Assembly (NCBI RefSeq): GCF_000765235.1
Contig: NZ_JPJG01000016.1
Span: 1-40,106 of the forward strand
Length of the DNA: 40,106 nt
Direction of reading: 5' to 3'
Origin: Oscillibacter sp. ER4
GTDB taxonomy: Bacteria > Bacillota > Clostridia > Oscillospirales > Oscillospiraceae
This document shows, piece after piece, positions 15,047 to 22,787 of this stretch (positions are counted from its first letter, which is position 1; each line of letters opens with the position of its first letter). The position numbers and the translations under genes were made by a program. The notes under the pieces are model-generated. The model ran no database searches. It saw only the letters and a list, made by a program, of their open reading frames with translations, and had not been told where the DNA came from.

Positions 15047-15925
15047 TCACTCCGCCGCGGGGCGGAAGACGTCGATCATGTCGGTGTACCACTTGAGCTC
15101 GCGGGTGAAGCGGCGGCGCAGCGCGTCGGGCGGCTCCTTGCCCTTGCCGACGTCGAAAAAGCCTCGGCCGCTGTGTACGGCGAGGTACAATGTCCCATCA
15201 GAATGCAGGCTGACGGAAAAATCGCTGAAAGCGGTGTTGGTGAGCGCAAGGATGCGCTCCATGCGGCTGGGATTCAAAAAGCGCAGCACCCAGTCGGCAT
15301 CATCGCAGCTCAGGTTGAAGTGCTTGTTGAAATCTTCATAGTCCGTCTTGATCGTTTTGGCGCGGAAAAGCTTGTCGAGCTTGCCGCGCGGCCAGAACAT
15401 GAGGTCTGCGGGGTACGTTTTGCCGAGCTCACAGGCCATCCACTGACCATTGTAGACCACGCGCTCGGCGGACTCCAGCAAGTCGTTGTTTTCGTTGCGG
15501 TATTCGTCCACATCCGTCAGCGTGACAGTGCAGAGCTCGGACGTAAGGCCGCGGTAGGTGAAGTCGATGCGGCCGCTGGCGCTGTCGTAGACGTATGACG
15601 GCAGCGGAATGTTTGAACCCTTGATATCCACAAGGTTTTGCTTTCCGATGGGCTGCACGTCTTCAAAATTCGCGTTCATGATCTCCGGCACGAGGGACTC
15701 AAAGACCGCTTTTCCGGCGGCCTTCTGGTGCTTGTTCAGAACGCCCTGCCCCAGCAACGCGACGACGATGCCGATGACCGTCAGCGCCGTGACCGAGGTG
15801 AAAATACCGATCGCCGTCGCGGCGCAGCCAATCACCGTGAGGAGCTTGCCGCGGCCGCCGCCTCGCTTGCCGTTTTGCAGCTCGCGCGCGAGCTGTTCGT
15901 CTGTCATTGTTTGATTTTTTTCCAT
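15047..15925 (-). CDS. DUF3137-like membrane protein (second copy)
   Basis: 292 residues from the ATG at 15925, chosen because AAAGGATG precedes it and the longer frame would overlap the upstream gene. Residues 1-20 are polar (TDEQLARELQNGKRG). Two close hydrophobic segments follow (LLTVIGCAATAIGIFTSVTALTVIGIVVALL), then a soluble domain with the DUF3137 style (FEDVQPIGKQNL, YDSASGRIDFTYRGL, CTVTLTDVDEY, FNLSCDDADWVLRFLNPSRM, LYLAVHSGRGFFDV). It is a paralog of the gene just upstream, 14 bp away. DUF3137 proteins have no established function; here the set lies with three lipoproteins. Confidence 0.7.
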   Translation of the reverse strand: MEKNQTMTDEQLARELQNGKRGGGRGKLLTVIGCAATAIGIFTSVTALTVIGIVVALLGQGVLNKHQKAAGKAVFESLVPEIMNANFEDVQPIGKQNLVDIKGSNIPLPSYVYDSASGRIDFTYRGLTSELCTVTLTDVDEYRNENNDLLESAERVVYNGQWMACELGKTYPADLMFWPRGKLDKLFRAKTIKTDYEDFNKHFNLSCDDADWVLRFLNPSRMERILALTNTAFSDFSVSLHSDGTLYLAVHSGRGFFDVGKGKEPPDALRRRFTRELKWYTDMIDVFRPAAE

Positions 15926-15939
15926 CGTATCATCCTTTC

Positions 15940-16860
15940 TCAGTCCCGCGCCGCAAAAAGAGCGGTGTTTTTCAGCAGAAGATCCAGCGTTTCCTCCATT
16001 GCGTGCAGCGACGCGCAATAGCTGCGGCGCAGGGCGTCAAGGTCGCGCAGGTCTACATTACTGGCAACGGCGGCAAAGCCATAGTCTGTTTCCACCGCCA
16101 GCGAGAGCACCCGGCCTTCCCAGCGGAAGCCCAAAAGCTGTCCTTCGACGCGCTGCCTGAACTCGTTCATCAGCTCCATAAACTGCGGGGCAAGAAGGGA
16201 GAGGGCATCCTGCTCCGGCTCTGCTGTGACGCAGAAGCATCGGTCAAACAGCGCATTGCCCGTCGCTGCGCCGCGCGGACTGTCCTCCGTCCTTGCGTTG
16301 ACGAGGACGGGGGAGGGGGCGGGCGTCTGCGTTTCGCAGCGCAGCACGAGGCCTTTGAATACCATCTCGTGGCAGGTCTCATAGCCTTCGTGACCGCACC
16401 CTCGCTCATACACATGGTCCAGCCGCACATTGGCGGCGGAAAAATGCACGCCGCGATAATCGCCCTCATGGAAATTCTCAACCGTACATTCCTCCCACTG
16501 ACCGTCCAGCAGGTGGAACGTCCGGAGAAACGACTCGTCAACGCACATTTCCGGTGTGTGCATATCCGGGCCGAAGGCCTTTTCCCATTCCGCACGGAAA
16601 AAGTCTCCAAACTGCTCCTGTATCAGGGCCTGGAGCTTCTTTTGCGCGCTGCCGCCCAAAAAGACCGCGCAGCAGACGCCGCCGAAGAACAGCACCCCCG
16701 TCAGGATGGCCTTGAGCGCGGTGTCCTGCACGGCAAAGTACGAGACCGTGCCGCTCAACACGCCAAAAAGGCCCACCAGGATCCAGACGCGCGACATTTT
16801 CTGATAGTGCCCGAGCTTTTTCGAAAGCTCGGCGTCGCTGAGTTTTCCTCTTCCTGTCAT
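15940..16860 (-). CDS. DUF3137-like membrane protein (first copy)
   Basis: 306 residues from the ATG at 16860 (AGGATGG ahead; an in-frame ATG 7 codons earlier is possible). A polar N-terminus (SDAELSKKLGHYQKMSR) is followed by two hydrophobic segments (VWILVGLFGVLSGTVSYFAV and AILTGVLFFGGVCCAVFLG) and a cytoplasmic-looking domain with DUF3137 features (LDGQWEECTVENFHEGDYRG, EMVFKGLVLRCETQT, FDRCFCVTAEPEQDALSLL, LLGFRWEGRVLSLAVETDYGF). Same layout as the next gene, so the pair probably arose by duplication and may form a heteromer. Spacing to neighbours is 28 bp upstream and 14 bp downstream. Confidence 0.7.
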   Translation of the reverse strand: MTGRGKLSDAELSKKLGHYQKMSRVWILVGLFGVLSGTVSYFAVQDTALKAILTGVLFFGGVCCAVFLGGSAQKKLQALIQEQFGDFFRAEWEKAFGPDMHTPEMCVDESFLRTFHLLDGQWEECTVENFHEGDYRGVHFSAANVRLDHVYERGCGHEGYETCHEMVFKGLVLRCETQTPAPSPVLVNARTEDSPRGAATGNALFDRCFCVTAEPEQDALSLLAPQFMELMNEFRQRVEGQLLGFRWEGRVLSLAVETDYGFAAVASNVDLRDLDALRRSYCASLHAMEETLDLLLKNTALFAARD

Positions 16861-16888
16861 TTCACATCCATCCTTTATCATGGCGTTT

Positions 16889-17818
16889 TCAAATATCCCA
16901 GGTGTCCATCCAGTTTTCGCCCCAGTCGTCAGCGGGATCATACGGCGCTTCGGGGATCCAGCCCGCGGGATAGACGAGACCGTCTTCGTCGTGGTAGGCA
17001 AGGCCGTCGTCGCCGATGGTATAATCGTTGCCCAGAAGGTAACGGTTCACACCGTCGTAGTACCAGATATAGAAGGTGGAGTATTCGTCTTCGTAAAACT
17101 CCGCGTTTTCCATGTCCGTGTAGGTGTAGAAGTCGGCGTTGCGGTAGAAGACACCGTCAAAGTGCTGATCGTCCCCGTAGCGGCCAAAGCGTTCGGCGGA
17201 GAGGGTGAAGCTATTGCCGTCGTCGCTGGGGCAGAGGTAGGCGCGCGTTCCGTTGTCGTAGAGGTAGAGGCCCATGCCCTCGCCCTCGTCGTTCATCGTG
17301 CCGCTCATGGAATAGTCCGGTGAGCAGGCGATGTACTGCATGAGGGACCAGTCGATGACGATGGTCTCGCCCAGGGCGTTCTGCCACATGCCGTCCCAGT
17401 TGCTTTTATCCCACTCGACGATCTCCGCCTCGTCGTCGCGGAGGAAGGTGTGGCGGTGGATGGTGAGCCCGCTGCCCTCGCCGTTCTGGTTCGGTAGCAG
17501 CACGCCGTCGTCGCGCAGGAGAAAATTGTAGAGAAAGCCGTTGAAAAAGATCATCGGCCGGCCGCTCGCCTCGGACAATTCAAATTCTCCGCGCCCGCCG
17601 AGACCCCAGCCGGTGCGGTAGGCATAGAAGCCCTCCTCACTGTCAAAGTACAGTTTCGAGGTGCCGTCGATGCTCCACATCCCGTCGAGAAATTCCATGT
17701 CCATGACGGTCTCATAGCCGCTTTGCGGATCATCAGAGCTGCTGTCGCCGCAGGCGGTCAGGCTCAGCAGGAGCAGCAGCGCGAGCACGAGCGGCAGAAG
17801 ATACGTTCGGTGCGTCAT
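16889..17818 (-). CDS. Lipoprotein, acidic, third of three in the operon
   Basis: 309 residues from the ATG at 17818. A signal peptide MTHRTYLLPLVLALLLLLSL ends in the lipobox LTAC (Cys at about residue 24), then GDSSSDD spacer. The mature part is rich in Asp, Tyr, Trp and Gly with repeated short beta motifs (MWSIDGTSKLYFDSEEGFYA, MWQNALGETIVIDWS, DGVFYRNADFYTYTD), which suggests a beta-sheet fold of repeated units. No known domain recognised. Lies 16 bp after the preceding lipoprotein gene. Confidence 0.8.
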   Translation of the reverse strand: MTHRTYLLPLVLALLLLLSLTACGDSSSDDPQSGYETVMDMEFLDGMWSIDGTSKLYFDSEEGFYAYRTGWGLGGRGEFELSEASGRPMIFFNGFLYNFLLRDDGVLLPNQNGEGSGLTIHRHTFLRDDEAEIVEWDKSNWDGMWQNALGETIVIDWSLMQYIACSPDYSMSGTMNDEGEGMGLYLYDNGTRAYLCPSDDGNSFTLSAERFGRYGDDQHFDGVFYRNADFYTYTDMENAEFYEDEYSTFYIWYYDGVNRYLLGNDYTIGDDGLAYHDEDGLVYPAGWIPEAPYDPADDWGENWMDTWDI

Positions 17819-17834
17819 GCTGTTCACCGCCTTT

Positions 17835-18911
17835 TTAGTAGCAAATGCTGAAAAACAGCGTGTTGTAGGGGTCGACAAGGTCAGTGTCCATGATGCTCGT
17901 CTCGGGCGCGATGCTATCAAGCTGCATCCGTCTGGCGCAGTCCTTATAGTTGTCGAGTTGTGGCGTGGCGGCGAAGACCAGCCCGTCGTAATCGTCGGGC
18001 AGGTAGACCATGTAGCTCTTGGTCAGCACCATCGCCCAATCGCTGACGTTGTACTGCCAGTCGGTCGAGTAGGCGAATTCGATGAGGTATTCGTTGCCGT
18101 TATAATTGACGGTATGAACATAGTAGTTGTCGCCGCGCTGGCTGTTGCCGTAGGCGGTGGCGGCGGTGAACCACATGCCAGTGTAGTAGTCGTAGAGCTC
18201 GCTGTCGGTGTTGGTGATGTACTGCTCGGTGAAGTACGGGATGGAGCTCTCGGGAATGTAGCAGATGGCGTCAAACTGAATCTCGCGGATGCCGTCGTGC
18301 GACTGGTCGCTGTGCTTCACGACCTCCCAGTAGCAGTCATTTCTCTCATAGCCGTCGCCAAGGCCGGAGTAGCAGGCAACACCGTTTTCCAGAAGATAAG
18401 TGCCCGTGTTGACCGCAGCGTTGATCTGTAAGCCGTTGTCAGAGAAATAGGGCGTGTCGGTCAGGTCGGTCTGCACGCCGTTTTCGTGGAAGTAGGAGTA
18501 ATCCGGCTCAAAGACATAGTGCTCGTCGGCATCCCAGAACCAGACCATCTGCGTTGTGCTCATGTCGGCGTGCTGGAACGTCACGACGACGTCGCTCTCG
18601 CCGTCGCCGGTGATGTCGTCGAATGAGATGTCAAAGCCTGTGCCATCGTCGTTCGCGTCCTCGACCGTCACGGGGAAGGACACGCTGTCGAAAAGCTCCT
18701 GCTCGGGCTCGTCGCGGTAGAACGCCGCGCTCTCGGGTCCTACGGTGACGAGAACCTTGACGCTGCCCTCGCCCTCGTGCGTGATGGTGCCCTCGGCGGC
18801 GACCACGCCGCTCGCGCGCCAGTCGTCGCCCGTGATGTCATCGCTGCTGTCGCCGCAGGCGGTCAGGCTCAGGCAGAGCAGAACCGCAAGGAAATGATGG
18901 AAAGCTTTCAT
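17835..18911 (-). CDS. Lipoprotein with acidic calcium-loop-like motif, second of three
   Basis: 358 residues from the ATG at 18911 (MKAFHHFLAVLLCL, lipobox LTAC); AAGGGAG is 8-10 bp upstream, favouring this over an ATG 7 codons earlier. After the lipid-anchored Cys come Asp/Ser-rich residues. A region DANDDGTGFDISFDDITGDG followed by ESDVVVTFQ resembles the Asp-rich loops of FG-GAP/VCBS beta-propeller repeats or EF-type calcium sites. The rest is aromatic- and Asp-rich without recognised domains. Probably anchored on the outer face of the membrane. Spacing to neighbours 35 and 16 bp. Confidence 0.8.
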   Translation of the reverse strand: MKAFHHFLAVLLCLSLTACGDSSDDITGDDWRASGVVAAEGTITHEGEGSVKVLVTVGPESAAFYRDEPEQELFDSVSFPVTVEDANDDGTGFDISFDDITGDGESDVVVTFQHADMSTTQMVWFWDADEHYVFEPDYSYFHENGVQTDLTDTPYFSDNGLQINAAVNTGTYLLENGVACYSGLGDGYERNDCYWEVVKHSDQSHDGIREIQFDAICYIPESSIPYFTEQYITNTDSELYDYYTGMWFTAATAYGNSQRGDNYYVHTVNYNGNEYLIEFAYSTDWQYNVSDWAMVLTKSYMVYLPDDYDGLVFAATPQLDNYKDCARRMQLDSIAPETSIMDTDLVDPYNTLFFSICY

Positions 18912-18946
18912 CTTCTTTTCTCCCTTCTTCACTTTTTCAAAACGGC

Positions 18947-19708
18947 TTACTCAAGGCGTTCGTAGTAGTCGTTCTCGCCGCCCCACACGATGGAATCGGT
19001 GTCAAAAAGCGTGAATTCATAGGTGACGTCCTGATACGTCGTGGAAACGGCATAGTACACGTCGTCTACATCGGTCGGGGCCGAGATAAAGCCGCCGTCG
19101 ACCTCGGTCGTCTCCGCGCCGGGCGCGCGCTCGTAGAGACCCCAGAGACCGCCGCTGCTGTCGATGTAGATGTAGCTGTCGGCGTCGAGATCACCGTCCA
19201 GATACCAGATGCCCGCAAGGTAAGAGAGATCGACCGAGCTGTCGCTGCTGTTGTAGTCTTCGGCCTGCGCGTCGAACTCCTCAAGGCTCATTTCGTAGGT
19301 GAACGAGCCGAGCGAATAGATGTTCACGCTGCTGCCGTCGGCGGAGAACTGATAGGCGACGCCGTCGTGCTCGTTGTAGGCGTAGATGCAGTCATAGTCC
19401 GCGTCGTACTGCAAATAGCCGCTGGTGGCGAGGTCGTCGTTGCTGCCGATGCGCCAGCGCGAACCGTTGGTGTCGATGATGAGATAGTCGAAGTCCGTGC
19501 CGCTGTCGGGCAGATAGTAACCTTCGAAAGCGCTGTAATCATAGCTGTCGTAGCTTTCCTTGACAAAGCCGTCGATCGTCGACGGGACATTGGAGTCGTC
19601 GCCGTAGTCTGTGTAGTCGCCGGAGTCGTCGCTGCCGCAGGCGGCGAGGGCGAGGCAAAGGATCAGTGTCAGGGTGCAAAGGGCAAGGTGCTTACAAGCG
19701 TTTTTCAT
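18947..19708 (-). CDS. Lipoprotein, Asp/Tyr/Ser-rich, first of three
   Basis: 253 residues. Signal peptide MKNACKHLALCTLTLILCLA with lipobox LAAC (Cys about 24). The mature protein is extremely acidic (GSDDSGDYTDYGDDSN) and has two similar halves containing short beta motifs with D-T/S-x-G-x-x-W/G (YLIIDTNGSRWRIGS and YIYIDSSGGLWGLYE), suggesting an internal duplication. No catalytic motif. It starts 35 bp after the DUF2442 gene. Confidence 0.8.
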   Translation of the reverse strand: MKNACKHLALCTLTLILCLALAACGSDDSGDYTDYGDDSNVPSTIDGFVKESYDSYDYSAFEGYYLPDSGTDFDYLIIDTNGSRWRIGSNDDLATSGYLQYDADYDCIYAYNEHDGVAYQFSADGSSVNIYSLGSFTYEMSLEEFDAQAEDYNSSDSSVDLSYLAGIWYLDGDLDADSYIYIDSSGGLWGLYERAPGAETTEVDGGFISAPTDVDDVYYAVSTTYQDVTYEFTLFDTDSIVWGGENDYYERLE

Positions 19709-19743
19709 GTTGATCTCCTCTCAATTTTCAAAAATCGGCGCGC

Positions 19744-19989
19744 TCAGTGCGCCCGTTCCGCCATGGACAGAATTTCGTCATGGCTCAGCTCCACGTTGTC
19801 GAAGCGGACAAAGATGCCGTTCGTCATGGCGCTGTTCCACACCGCGGGATCGGCAAGCGGGCGGAAGCGGAGCTTGTCGAGATACGGCTTCATATCGAGC
19901 AGCAGGCGGCTGCCGGAGATGAAATCCACCCGGAGAATGTAGTCCGGGAGCGGTATGACGGCTGAGATGTATTTTCGGTACAAAGGCAT
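19744..19989 (-). CDS. DUF2442 domain protein
   Basis: 81 residues from the ATG at 19989 (GGAGGGGAGG immediately upstream). The sequence IPLPDYILRVDFISGSRLLL followed by DMKPYL, FRPLADPAVW, GIFVRFDNVELSHDEI matches the DUF2442 pattern (ligand-binding-like beta domain with the pdy-L-v-F-dG and D-x-pyl elements). DUF2442 proteins often act with DUF4160 partners in toxin-antitoxin-like pairs, but no DUF4160 gene is present. Here it is the first gene of the lipoprotein/DUF3137 operon and could be its regulator or sensor. Confidence 0.75.
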   Translation of the reverse strand: MPLYRKYISAVIPLPDYILRVDFISGSRLLLDMKPYLDKLRFRPLADPAVWNSAMTNGIFVRFDNVELSHDEILSMAERAH

Positions 19990-19999
19990 TCCTCCCCTC

Positions 20000-20042
20000 C
20001 GGAAAATAAAAGATCCACCGTACAGCCATTGTACGGTGGATC
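20000..20042 (-). terminator. Terminator/attenuator between the LuxR gene and the lipoprotein operon
   Basis: GATCCACCGTACA (20012-20024) and TGTACGGTGGATC (20030-20042) form a perfect 13-bp stem with a 5-nt loop, and on the minus strand it is followed by TTTTATTTT. It ends the LuxR-type gene, but lies only 22 nt before the DUF2442 start and just after the LuxR stop. Read-through or a promoter in 20043-20125 would make it an attenuator of the downstream genes. Confidence 0.85.
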
Positions 20043-20125
20043 GGAAAGAGTTGGTATTAACCAAAGGTTAGATAATTTCTTAGGAATATCAATGCAAAAT
20101 AGGCGTGCTGCGTCCTTGCTGTGCC

Positions 20126-22627
20126 TTAGCTCTTCGGCGCGGCGAGCTCGGCGAGCCGTTTGCGCTTGGTGCGCACGTCGCCTGTGATGAGAAGCTTGGA
20201 ATAGATCTGATTGATGTACTGCTTCACGCTTCCCTCGGACAAAAAGAGCTGCTCGGCGATCTCGCGGTTGCTCAGGCGTTTGGCGACGAGCGCGGCGATG
20301 GCGCTTTCGCGCTCGGTGAGGCCCGCGAGGGCGGCGGGATGGGAGCCTTCCGCACGCTTTTCGCCGCAGCGGCGCACAAAGTCCTCGCCAAGCGGTGTGA
20401 CCGTCCGGACAAACGCGGCAAATTTCGCACCCACGCCGCGCGTGAGCGCCGTCTTGAGATAGCGGTAATTTTCGACAAACGGCAGATAGAGCGCGTCCGG
20501 CTCCGCCGCGGCGAGGGCAGAGATCAAAAGTTCGTCTGCCGTCTCGCGCTTGCCGAGCATTTCGTAGGCCGCGGCGGTCTGAAGGCGGATGTGCAGCGCG
20601 ACGAGCGCATAGTGCATCGCCTCGCACATACCGAGCAGCGCTTCGCTGTGGCCAATGACCTTGGCATATTCGCCCTGGGCGAGGTAGACCTGATTTTCGA
20701 TAAGCTCCATCATCGGCTTTCCGGGCGCGAGGAAGTGGATGGAGGCGAGTTGATGCTCGCGGAAGACCGCGGGAATTTTTTCGGGCAGTCCCAGCAGCGC
20801 ATAGTAATAGGCGCAGGAGCTTTGCAGAATGTTGAGCCACGCGACGTTGTGCTGCTGCAGCAGCGCCTCGCGCCGCAGCTCAAAGGACTCGCGCGGCGTG
20901 AAAGAAGTGCAGAGCGAGAGCCGCCAGGCGAGAAAGTCGCAGCACAGGGCCATGTTTTCCTGCCCGTTGCCGTCAATCTGCGCATAGGCGCGCTCGAGCA
21001 TGATCTGCGCGTCGGCAAAGCCGGCGCGCATGAAGTCGGCCTCCGCGCGCATGATGGTCTCAGCGCCCTGCCCGTGGCCGTTTGTGATCTTATAGTAGTG
21101 CGGCATGCACTCGTCCATCTCGGTGAGCTCGCTCTGGAGTTCGCCGGACGCGCGGTAAAACATCATCAGCACCGACGGCGAGCCGAACGTCCAGCCCCCG
21201 CTTTTCTGGATGCTGATGGCGGGGCGCGACATCTGCGCGCTTGCGCTGCGGTGCAGGCGGCTCATCGCGGAGATGTCGTTGTACATCAAAAAGCTCATGA
21301 TGAGGTCGCACTCGCCGAGAAGGTCGCCGCGCTCGCTCTCCGGCCAGTCGGGGTGTTCGGTGATCGCGGCGAGCAGCAGCTCCTTGAGCTCGAGCATCTT
21401 TGGGATCTGCCGCCAGTTGAACATGCTGCGCATCAGAACGAGGAGCGAAAGCGGGTGCTCCTTGAGCGTTTCGACCGGGCAGCGGGCGATGAAGTCGAGC
21501 ACCTGCTGCGCGCCAAGCGACGTGAGCAGGATGCCCGCGTCGCGCTGGATGACGCGCAGCGCCGCGTCGTAGTTTTTGGCAAGACAGTAGAATTTGAGCG
21601 CATGCAGATATTGCCCATGCGTTTTGTACCACTCGCCATATCTATTATGGTAAACTGCCTGCCGCCGCGGCTCCATCGTGTGGAACGTGCGCTCGGCGCA
21701 GTCCTTCATCATGTGGTGGAAGCGGAACGTTACGCCGTCCGGCAGGCACTTGACAAAGGCGTTCTGCTCGGTCAACGTCTGTAAGATCGTAGCGGCGTTT
21801 TTGCTGCCGGTGACGGCTTCGGCCATCTCGACGGTGAATTCGTCCGCAAGGCTCATGACGGCCAAAAATTCGCGCCGCTTTGACGGCAGCGGGTCGATCA
21901 TCGCGGCGGAGAACATCGCGTAGATATCCGAGCTGCGGCTCGGCAGCTCGCCGCGCTCGTGCAGCGTGCGGAGATTTAAGTAAATGGCCGAGAACCACCC
22001 CTCGCTCGAATAGAGCAGCGATTCAATCTGCGCGTCCGAGAGCTCCGTGCCGCAGCGGTGGGCGTAGATCGAGAGCTCCGTGTGGTTGAGGCGCAGCTGC
22101 TCGGCGCCCACGGTGTAGAGCCTGCCGCCAAGGCGCAGAATCTCCTCCGCGGGCAGGAAGCGGTCGCGGCTTGCGACGATCAGGTGAACGTTTTCGGGCA
22201 GGCGGTTCGTCAGCGTGCAGAGAAAGGCGGGCACGCGGTTGTCGGTCAAAAGGTGAAAGTCGTCGATGAAAATATAGCAGGGCCGCTTGCCCGCGAGCGC
22301 GTGGCAGAGATCGTCCGTCAGGAGGCTTTCGCCCGCGGCGTCGTCGGGGCAGGGGTAGGCGCGCAGAAAGTCGAACCCCGTGTGGGAAAAGGCCTCCTGC
22401 ACGCTCTTCCAGAAGATGGCCAGATTGTCCGAATACACGCTGATACGCACAACGGCGGCTTCGTCGAGCTTGGCGCGCTCTAAAAGATACCAGTTCACCG
22501 CCGTCGTCTTGCCGTAGCCCATCGGCGCGATCACGGTTGTGAGCGCGCAGCGCGAGATCGGGCGCAGGCACTCCTGCAGGCGCTCGGATATGTAGACGGT
22601 GTTCAAATTCCAGCTTCGCTTCGGCAT
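20126..22627 (-). CDS. MalT-like ATP-dependent LuxR-family transcriptional regulator
   Basis: 833 residues. An N-terminal STAND NTPase has Walker A APMGYGKTT (34-42) and Walker B CYIFIDDFHLLTD. A long helical TPR-like arm fills the middle (about 330-740). The C-terminal LuxR/FixJ helix-turn-helix reads LTERESAIAALVAKRLSNRE followed by IAEQLFLSEGSVKQYINQIYSKL. This is the layout of MalT-type activators, which multimerise with ATP and an inducer to turn on nearby genes. GGAGG lies 9 bp upstream of the ATG. The genes just downstream (DUF2442, lipoproteins, DUF3137) are its likely targets; many paralogs exist in gut clostridia, so the inducer cannot be read. Confidence 0.88.
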   Translation of the reverse strand: MPKRSWNLNTVYISERLQECLRPISRCALTTVIAPMGYGKTTAVNWYLLERAKLDEAAVVRISVYSDNLAIFWKSVQEAFSHTGFDFLRAYPCPDDAAGESLLTDDLCHALAGKRPCYIFIDDFHLLTDNRVPAFLCTLTNRLPENVHLIVASRDRFLPAEEILRLGGRLYTVGAEQLRLNHTELSIYAHRCGTELSDAQIESLLYSSEGWFSAIYLNLRTLHERGELPSRSSDIYAMFSAAMIDPLPSKRREFLAVMSLADEFTVEMAEAVTGSKNAATILQTLTEQNAFVKCLPDGVTFRFHHMMKDCAERTFHTMEPRRQAVYHNRYGEWYKTHGQYLHALKFYCLAKNYDAALRVIQRDAGILLTSLGAQQVLDFIARCPVETLKEHPLSLLVLMRSMFNWRQIPKMLELKELLLAAITEHPDWPESERGDLLGECDLIMSFLMYNDISAMSRLHRSASAQMSRPAISIQKSGGWTFGSPSVLMMFYRASGELQSELTEMDECMPHYYKITNGHGQGAETIMRAEADFMRAGFADAQIMLERAYAQIDGNGQENMALCCDFLAWRLSLCTSFTPRESFELRREALLQQHNVAWLNILQSSCAYYYALLGLPEKIPAVFREHQLASIHFLAPGKPMMELIENQVYLAQGEYAKVIGHSEALLGMCEAMHYALVALHIRLQTAAAYEMLGKRETADELLISALAAAEPDALYLPFVENYRYLKTALTRGVGAKFAAFVRTVTPLGEDFVRRCGEKRAEGSHPAALAGLTERESAIAALVAKRLSNREIAEQLFLSEGSVKQYINQIYSKLLITGDVRTKRKRLAELAAPKS

Positions 22628-22668
22628 GGCGTACCTCCAAGACAGTTTTGACCGGGGGCTTTTCTTTC

Positions 22669-22697
22669 AAGATATCATACGCCGCGTTTTTTGGCAA
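22669..22697 (-). promoter_or_regulatory. Promoter of the MalT-like regulator gene
   Basis: On the minus strand TTGCCA (22697-22692), a 17-bp spacer and TATCTT (22674-22669), preceded by TGA (extended -10-like). Lies 42 bp upstream of the start codon. Confidence 0.55.
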
Positions 22698-22740
22698 CTA
22701 TGAGAAAAAAGCGGCTGAATGAATGCGGCATCTGATAAAA

Positions 22741-22775
22741 AAGTACCCTGAACGGTTCGTTCAGGGTACTTTTAT
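22741..22775. terminator. Terminator of mnmE
   Basis: AAGTACCCTGAACG (22741-22754) and CGTTCAGGGTACTT (22758-22771) pair perfectly around a GTT loop, with A-rich and T-rich flanks (TTTT on the plus side; TTTTTTATC on the minus side). Confidence 0.85.
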
Positions 22776-22787
22776 TGAAATAAGCTC

